Positions 57,454-64,000 of a stretch of DNA of 64,000 nucleotides are shown piece by piece (the stretch's first letter is position 1; every line of letters starts with the position of its first letter). This DNA comes from Brachycybe producta. Lineage: Eukaryota; Arthropoda; Diplopoda; Playtdesmida; Andrognathidae. Location of the stretch: NCBI GenBank assembly GCA_036925085.1, contig JAUPFP010000001.1, positions 7,039,722-7,103,721 on the forward strand. Direction: 5' to 3'. Both the position numbers and the translations under genes were made by a program. The notes beneath the pieces were generated by a model that saw only the letters and a program-made list of their open reading frames with translations, was not told the origin of the DNA and did no database searches.

Positions 57454-57984
57454 GGCCTCGTTTCCACTTTGTAACAGTTTAATATGGTGAAGTTGGACAA
57501 TAATCATATCACGATTAGGAGAAAAGAAATTCGATGCGATAACCAATGGTAGGCCAATTGAAGTGAGAAAACCACACCAGCTCTACCACTTTAGCTAGAT
57601 GATAAATTTTGCAGTTCCTCATCAATATTTACATCCAAACAGCGTTATTTTTGTGTAAAACTATAGTTAAATATGTCCCAAATCTAATAAAAATTCATTA
57701 ATTTACTAGAAATGATGAATTATGGAAGAAAAATCAATGAAAAAACACTCACAAAGCGAAAGAAAAAAAAAGAAACATGGAGACCAGAACGCGTGGATTT
57801 AATTCCAAACGAAATTCAATTGGTTAATGAAACGTTGAATAATTTCAACTTTTCAATTTTAACGAATATTTGTGCTAATAGGTTAATTGATGGCGTTCTA
57901 GTCGCCATCTTTCTTTTCTCTTCTCCATAATAAAACTGTTACTTTTCACCAGTTGACATTTTTTGCCACAGTGGAAACAGGGCC
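57454..57984. mobile_element. Family J-like element, longer form
   Basis: GGCCTCGTTTCCACTTTGTAA at the left pairs with CCACAGTGGAAACAGGGCC at the right, and ACAGTTTAATATGG partly with ATAATAAAACTGTTAC. TA precedes the left end. Its interior frame 57712-57930 is unrecognised. Confidence 0.6.
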
Positions 57985-58149
57985 TTATGATTGCATTTGC
58001 AGTTTATTTGAATAATGCTTAATTAGATGCTCGCAATTTTAAACACAGTAGAGCGTTGATTATCAGAACAGTCGACAATTTCTTTGCAATTGGTTTTTTC
58101 TTTTCTCCACTTTTTTTTAATGGGAGTTCGCGATTATATGAACTTTTGA

Positions 58150-58765
58150 GTACCGGCCTCGAGAGCGAACTTTCGTACCGGTTCGCGAACAGTTCTAGAA
58201 CTGTTCACGAGCTCCCATCTAAAACGAGTTCTGTTTCTGTTTGCGAAATCTTCGCTAGCTCCCCCGTATAAATCGGTTTCTGTTTCTGTTCGCGAACTGT
58301 TCTAGAACTGCTCGCGAGCTCCCATCTAAACCGGGTTCTGTTTCTGTTCGCGAACTGTTCTATAACTGTTCGCCAGCTCCCTTCTAAACCGGGTTCTGTT
58401 TCTGTTCGCGAACTGTTCTAGAACTGTTCGCGAGCCCCCGTCTTAACCGGGTTGTGGTTTCTGTAAATTCGCGAACGGCTCTAGAATTGTCGCAAGCCTC
58501 CCCCGTCTAAACCAGATTTTGTTTCTGTTCGCGAACCCTTGTCTAAAACGGGTTCTGTTTCAGTTCGCGAACTATTCTAGAACTCGCTGTTCGCGAACTG
58601 TTCTAGAACTAGCTGTTCGCGAATAGTTCTAGAACAGTTTGCAAGCCCCCGTCTAAACAGGGTTTTGTTTCTGTTCCCAAGCCCCCGTCTAAACCGGTAC
58701 CTGTTTCTGTTCGCGAACTTGTTCCGAACTGTTTTAGACTGTTTGGCCTGTAGGCGAGCTTTAAA
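58150..58765 (+). repeat. 58-bp minisatellite built of TTCGCGAA and TTCTAGAA palindromes
   Basis: About nine degenerate units of GTTCTGTTTCTGTTCGCGAA, CTGTTCTAGAACTGTTCGCG and AGCTCCCGTCTAAACCGG. The right flank AGGCGAGCTTTAAACG resembles the end of family S, so this is probably an S relative with its own repeat. Open frames on both strands are artefacts. Confidence 0.8.
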
Positions 58766-58769
58766 CGAC

Positions 58770-59110
58770 ATTATTATTTTTTACTTTTTTCAAAATTTAA
58801 CTTCTCATTAAAAAGAAATTTTCTGATTTTTTTTCTTTTTCCAACCCTGAATTAAGCTTTTGAAAATTTATAAAGAAAAATAAAACAAAACACAAATATG
58901 TTTTTTTAAAAAAAAGAAATCAGATAAAGGGTTAAAAAAACAATGTGGGTAAAAGAGACGGAAGGAAGAAAGTGGAGGGTAAATAATAAAAAAAAAAAAC
59001 TGTCAAAAAATAATTTCATTGGCTTCAGATTGTCCACCTCTTCGAATAAAAAGCACAAACGAATTGAATATGAAATGAAATCAATAATTAATCCATCAAT
59101 TATTATTTTT
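58770..59110. other. AT-rich stretch 3' of the ligand gene
   Basis: This lies downstream of the stop codon of the minus-strand ligand exon and should include its 3' untranslated region. AATAAA on the minus strand (TTTATT on plus) was not clearly placed close to the stop. Confidence 0.3.
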
Positions 59111-59116
59111 TTCATG

Positions 59117-59166
59117 ATGATGATAATGATGATAATGATGATGATGATAATAATGATGATGATGAT
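59117..59166 (+). repeat. (ATG/ATA)n microsatellite next to the ligand stop codon
   Basis: About 50 bases of GATGAT and GATAAT units, ending three bases before the stop codon of the minus-strand gene. It would fall in its 3' untranslated region. Confidence 0.9.
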
Positions 59167-59169
59167 TGA

Positions 59170-60041
59170 TCATGAGCAGGCACATTCTAAAACAACGGCA
59201 TTCTTCCACTGACTGTGGACCGGTTTTTTACTCGATTCGTCCAGATGTAAAACCTCGAGATCTCCCAATTTACTCGGTGCACAACACACTTTACCACCTT
59301 TTTTATAAGTCCTATAGATAAGGCTCTGTAATATGGCATGGGTACTTGCCGGATTATACTTATGTGGACACTTGCCACGACAATAGTAGAAATTAAATTT
59401 CTTCGGTTCGATTATTATGTCGGTGAGTCCGAGCTGTTCGGCCGATACCGTCAGATTCTTCCGACAACAATAACTATGTCTGATACCCTTGGTACAATCA
59501 GTTTTGCCCGTAAAAGTGGGCTCTTTGAGGAGGTCGTGAGGCGTGGAACGTTTTGTCCTTCGACGGCCACCACCACCACCTCCTCCACCTTCCGAGAGCT
59601 CGCGTGGCCCACTTATCGATGGTGTCGCCAATCCTCGTGACACCCTAAGAATGGCATCCGTGCCCTTTGGCATCGACCATTGTTCTAAACTATCACAGTG
59701 TTTGGTACACCTCACAATCAAACCTCGATTTAGAGACTGAGATGGTTGTAACCATGTCCGCACTACGTCACTCAGGTTCCATTCGTATCGAGGAGCACTG
59801 CCCGATTTTTCTAAAAGTACCACTCGACCATCCCACGTCACTTTGTAGACCGAGAGGTCAACCGGTCTTGTCACTCTTAAGCTAAGTGTCGCTTTGATAG
59901 TGGGCGAAACGCGATCACCACCACTTCCACTGTAGTCCGTTTCGAAAGTATGGTTCCGTACTGGAAAGTACAACCATGATACACTGAGATTTCCATTGAG
60001 CTGCAGTGAAGTAAATGCTTCTGGTGGAACATGTGATGATC
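59170..60041 (-). CDS. TGF-beta superfamily ligand, last coding exon (nine-cysteine type)
   Basis: A secreted dimeric signalling ligand. In the 333-residue open frame (first Met at 60171), residues 203-208 are a furin site, RRRTKR, preceded by eight glycines; the mature part is the last 125 residues. It has nine cysteines (C226, C235-C236, C264, C268, C297-C298, C330, C332), ending CACS. The early CC pair marks the TGF-beta/activin-like branch (activin, myostatin, TGF-beta, Maverick, GDF15) rather than BMPs. YYCRGKCP, STHAILQSL, VCCAPSKLGDLEVL and VVLECAC stand where family motifs are expected. Finger 1 reads LGLTDIIIEP: both tryptophans of the usual LGW-x-x-WII are replaced. Prodomain-like sequence (LTLSLRV-type strand SLRVTRPVDL, N-glycosylation sites NLS, NHT, NLS) is only about 160 residues, short for the family. 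A pyrimidine tract and ATATAG at 60047-60042 make a good splice acceptor, so I start the exon at 60041; MAVFFLFCSF upstream is then intron, though it could also be a signal peptide. Earlier exons should lie at higher coordinates. Confidence 0.88.
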
Positions 60042-60171
60042 CTATATAGAATGAACAAAATAAAAAAAAGACAGCCATTTTTAATTTATTTGTGCACAAA
60101 ACTTTGTTAAAAAGGGAAAGATCACATATGCTGAAAAAAAAACACAACGAAAATTCCACTTTGTAAGGCAT

Positions 60172-60455
60172 TTATTAAAAGTGTCTTATATCTTTGCAAA
60201 CAAACACAGAAATATAACTGGATTCTGTTTTCAGAGTTTCTATTTTCTGCCCTTTTTTTGTTCATAAAAAGCCTAATTGAAGCTTGCATTTTCAAAAAAA
60301 CGTTGTACACGCCAAAATTTAAATTAGTCAGGAGATAGAAGAAAAAAAAAACAATTTTCTACTAAACCAATTATATTAAAGGCATACAAATATTGTAATA
60401 CAATTTTACAGGAAGCTAAGAAATGAAGAGAATGTAATTAAAAATTATTAATCAG
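60172..60455. other. Probable intron or 5' flank of the ligand gene
   Basis: AT-rich; no upstream exon with a signal peptide was found. AACGTTGTACACGCC near 60299 belongs to a dispersed repeat (see 60657-61115). Confidence 0.35.
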
Positions 60456-60457
60456 TA

Positions 60458-60612
60458 GGGCCTTGTTTGAAGATTTCATTCAACTGGTGAGAAATTGAAC
60501 AAACGTGCCATTTTTTATTATAGCGAATAGGCGGGGGCCACGTGTGTTCCCTATTTTTAACCAGTTGAAATTTTTAAAAAGTTCAAACTTTCACTCCAGT
60601 GAAAACAAGGCC
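60458..60612. mobile_element. Family J MITE with TA flanks
   Basis: GGGCCTTGTTTG at the left and AAACAAGGCC at the right between TA at 60456-60457 and 60613-60614. AACTGGTGAGAAATTGAAC pairs partly with the right arm; GGGGCCACGTG lies in the middle as in the copy at 18900. Confidence 0.75.
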
Positions 60613-60656
60613 TAATTAGAACATTTTTTAAAAAAATTTTAAATTTCACTTCAGTT

Positions 60657-61115
60657 CCAAAAAAACGTTGTAAATGCCAACCTGAAACATAATTGCTGCC
60701 AAGTTGTCACTATGGTGACATTCTTGGCATTTACAACGTGACTATACATGTAGTCACTAAAGTGACTGACCATGTTGCCACTCGAATTGCTATTGGCTGT
60801 TACAACGTTATGACTTGCATAACAATTCTAGAAGCAGTTTTGGACGCAGCCAGAAAAGTTCGGTTCTGATTGGTTATTTAGGTTTATTACGTGTTTCCAT
60901 TCTGTTTCTTATGGGTTTGTTATTGGTCTGATGCTAAGGCAGTTAGGCGCAGCCAGAAAAATTCTGTTAGTCCCGCCCTTTTATGTTTTTAACCGCTAGG
61001 AACAGCACTTTCGTGACAAGCAAATTCCTCTTGCAAAAAAAAAAGCAATGGCGTTTACAACCGATTTTCGATTAAAAACGTTTATTTTCACTTTTATGTG
61101 GCATTTACAACGTTT
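60657..61115. repeat. Repeats with AACGTTGTAAATGCCAA ends
   Basis: AACGTTGTAAATGCCAA (60665) is mirrored by TTGGCATTTACAACGT (60724) and again by GGCATTTACAACGTTTTG (61100). A GTTTGTTATTGGTCTGATG segment with CCCGCCCTTTTATG near 60913-60985 is a further relic of the A/B/C module set. Confidence 0.55.
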
Positions 61116-61119
61116 TGAA

Positions 61120-61800
61120 AATGCACACCTCACTTATGGATCTTTTCATGTTTGATAGGTTTTTTTTTTACTATAAAAACGTTTATTTTGAAAGATACCA
61201 AACATGAAAATACTATTAAGTGGTTCAGCAACCGTTCTAGTTTCTAACATACTTTCAATTTCTTCTTAGTGTTGGCTGTTCTGAAATTCATTTTAAAAAA
61301 AACTAGAAGGGTAACACTTCATCACTATTTATTATTTTTGCCTTATTGATGAATATGTCACTTCGTTTCATTGACCTTTTCTTAAAGATAATAAAAATAT
61401 CTTTCATTAAATCAACTGAGAAAAGGTAAATGTTCGATGGGGTGAAAGAAGAAAAAAAATGTGGCCATTTATTGATTTGATTCTTGTTTTCCTTGGCCCG
61501 TAAATTATGATTATTATTATTATTAGTTGTACACATGTCAATCTATCTGTCTGGCCATCTAACACTGAGGTTTTCAGTCCTCCATGTATAATCTCCATAG
61601 GACGTCCACTTCCAGTCTGCAATTACATTATGTATTATTACTACTACCTTGTAGAGAGAGAGAGAGAGGAAGGAGGGTTAACTATATTTTGACGAAATCA
61701 GCGTTAGGTCTACGTTTGAAAATGCCGAATAATCCTGTAGCAATATTAGCAATTTTTAATTAAATAATGACAACCAGCTTTTTAAATAAGTATCATTCAT
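61120..61800. other. AT-rich stretch with a family N fragment
   Basis: Family N phrases at 61170-61320. (GA)n near 61654. The open frames at 61303-61692 are not recognised. Confidence 0.45.
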
Positions 61801-61839
61801 AAATTCTACGACATTTTTTTTTTTTCTTGAAAAAAAAAT

Positions 61840-62590
61840 TTCCATTGAAGTTGTTTAAAAACTACCTCTTATGTGTTTGAAAATGACTGCAAACTAGCAG
61901 CACATTTTTTTTTCTAAAAAAAAAAACGCGAGACGGTTGTTTGAATATTACTGCTAAATAAATTCCGATACTTCTGTTTCAAGATTTTGTAAAAACAAAC
62001 AAAAAAAATGCATGAAAGTTGCTTGGAAACAACAACCGAAATGTGTTTGATAATTTATTTAGCAGTCGTTATCAAACACACAAAGGGGTAGTTTTCAAAT
62101 AACTTCCAGGCATTTTTTTAAAAAAAATATTGTAGAACGTGAAGTATGGTAATTCATTTAGCAGTAATTTTCAAACACATATAAGAGTAATTTTCAAAAA
62201 ACTTCCACATATTTTTTAAAAAAAAAACATCGTAGAACTTGAAGTATGGTAATTTATTTAGCAGTAATTTTCAAACACATAAGAGTAATTTTCAAACACA
62301 TATAAGAGTAATTTTCAAACACATATAAGAGTAATTTTCAAACAACTTCCACATATTAAAAAAAAACATCGCAGAACTTGAAGTATGGTAATTTATTTAG
62401 CAGTAATTTTCAAACACATATAGGAGGTAATTTTCAAATAACTTCCACGCATTTTTTAAAAAAAAAAAACATCGTAGAACTGGAAGTATGGTAATTTATT
62501 TAGCAGTCATTTTCCTACTTTAGTTCTACGATATATATTATTAAAAAAATGCCTGGAGATTGTTTGAATAACCCTTTGTGTATTTGAAAA
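61840..62590. repeat. Tandem and inverted repeat of about 100-130 bp units
   Basis: TTTTCAAACACATATAAGAG, AACTTCCACATATTTTTTA, ATCGTAGAACTTGAAGTATG and GTAATTTATTTAGCAGTAAT recur about four times (62050-62520); an inverted version flanks on the left (61845-62040) and right (62530-62600). 62281-62340 has a 23-bp unit three times. Confidence 0.8.
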
Positions 62591-62599
62591 TTACTGCTA

Positions 62600-63744
62600 A
62601 AAAGTTTGGTTGTAACACTAGTAGACACTTGCTAAAAAATTCATTGGAAATGAAAACTAAAAAAATGTCTATTCAGAAAGGTCAACACATTTCTTGAAAT
62701 GGTTACACAACCTTGGTAGGAATCTGGTTGTTGTTTGTAGTAGGAGTTAATTTCATAATTTAATAGAAATAACAGTGTTCAGTCACAGTCAAATGACCCT
62801 CTCATCAATCACCTATGTTATTCTAATACAACTTTCTAGTAGTTAAACCTTTCTTACTGCAGGAGTTACAGAAAGTCATTTAAAACCAAAAATTTGGAGT
62901 TTTCAAACAACTTCATTTCATCGCCATAATATCAAAAGTTGTTTTTAAAAAATCTTGTAATAAGTACGAGCGTTGTAGGAAGAATGCATTCGATAATTCC
63001 TGCATATGCTACAAATGTGTTTAGAAATTACGACTAAAAATGGTTTTCATCAGTAAATTATTTTTTTTGTAATTTTTTTTTTTCAAAATTTCTTCTCCAC
63101 ATATTGGAGCGGATTCATTTCTTGCTGCAGTTTTCAAATAAAATCCTACATTAAGATGAATCACAATTGACTTCACTGTAATATAGTGACAATTCTTCCT
63201 ACTACCAGCCACCAAACCTCCATCCTAGCATATATCCCTACAAAGTTAGGTGTTTTCAAACAATAGTCCACTTCTAACATTAGCAGCATTTACAGAATAC
63301 ATAAAACCAATAATGTGTAAATGCAAGCAACAGCAACACTTTGCAACATTTTTTTGTTGCAAGAATGCATTTAAATGAAGGTGATGATAGGAATTTTCAA
63401 ATGCAGTTTACTTGCGTTATGTGTCTAACCTGATGTGATGCCAATAATACATTATAATTAAATACATAATAAGACATGTGGTTTTTATTGTCTTTTCATA
63501 TTATTATTATTCATTTGACATTTCACTTAGTTTATAGCTTCTGTCTGTCTGTCTGTCTGTCTGGACTCAACTGTCAAAACTTTTCTACCTTTTTATATTT
63601 TGTAATCATTATGACCTTGTGTTCTTTTATGAGAGTGAGTCTTGGGTGAATATACACCAATGAGGTTTTTTTTCTCTTGTGATTGTCACCATCAATGTAA
63701 CCTCTTGTCAGAGGTTAACTAACAGTCAACTACTTACTACAGCT

Positions 63745-63779
<35 letters not shown>

Positions 63780-64000
63780 ACAACCACTAAATGACTCGAA
63801 ATTTGTCAAATTGAAGCCACACATATTTCTAGGTCCTTATTGCATTATTTCTTTTAGAATTCTATGAGGTGGTTTTATAGAAACTAGAAAAGTGTTTTAG
63901 AAACTAGAAGGGTAGCTCAATTCACTTAAGGGTATTTGTATGTTTTGATATCTTTCAATTTAATAAACTTTTTTTTATGTGAGTTTGAAAATCAACCAAC
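62600..64000. other. AT-rich right end of the window
   Basis: No gene recognised. (GTCT)n near 63541-63561; (TAC)n-type tract 63741-63779; a family N phrase from 63865 to the end. Poly-Tyr open frame 63679-63867 is a repeat artefact. Confidence 0.5.
63741..63779 (+). repeat. (TAC)n microsatellite
   Basis: About 12 TAC units in a row. Confidence 0.95.

Overview
This window looks like nuclear DNA of an invertebrate metazoan. It is AT-rich and gene-poor, it contains a 100-base assembly gap, and it carries one recognisable animal gene: the last exon of a TGF-beta superfamily ligand on the minus strand at the right end (59170-60041). I cannot name the phylum from sequence alone. Nearly all the rest is transposable-element sequence, mostly short non-autonomous DNA elements (MITEs) inserted into one another, with minisatellites expanded inside some of them.

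Layout. 1-2260: two inverted copies of a TTAA-flanked element (family H) around a spacer, then the first half of a second TTAA family (F). 2262-11104: about 8.8 kb interrupts F. It holds a decayed GC-rich coding region of unknown identity (about 4490 to 2385, minus) and a decayed Ty3/gypsy-like gag-protease remnant (about 8298 to 5934, minus), followed by a non-coding part with three hairpins sharing one loop motif. 11105-14320: the rest of F, a near-perfect 38-bp hairpin, and a second H pair carrying a 9-bp-TSD MITE and a 1-kb insertion with a 30-bp alternating purine/pyrimidine minisatellite. 14.3-31 kb: AT-rich DNA with families G, F, B and J, arrays built on CCCTAAA-type words, hAT-like elements (one with a 21-bp minisatellite), a deleted mariner, and a tandem array of 245-bp inverted-repeat units. 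31.3-32.1 kb: a nested stack of MITEs, several with 9-bp target-site duplications. 32-59 kb: more dispersed and tandem repeats, a LINE reverse-transcriptase relic (37250-37765), the gap (43367-43466), and MITEs with internal minisatellites. 59-64 kb: the ligand exon and further AT-rich repeats.

The main themes are (1) a MITE superfamily (A, B, C, E and the broken D) with 9-bp TSDs, as in Mutator-like elements, sharing internal modules but differing at the ends; (2) TTAA-flanked families F and H, as in piggyBac-like elements; (3) enrichment of the CRE octamer TGACGTCA, partly spread by these elements; and (4) a divergent nine-cysteine TGF-beta ligand lacking both usual finger-1 tryptophans. 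All coordinates and identities come from reading the sequence by eye; no database search was run.
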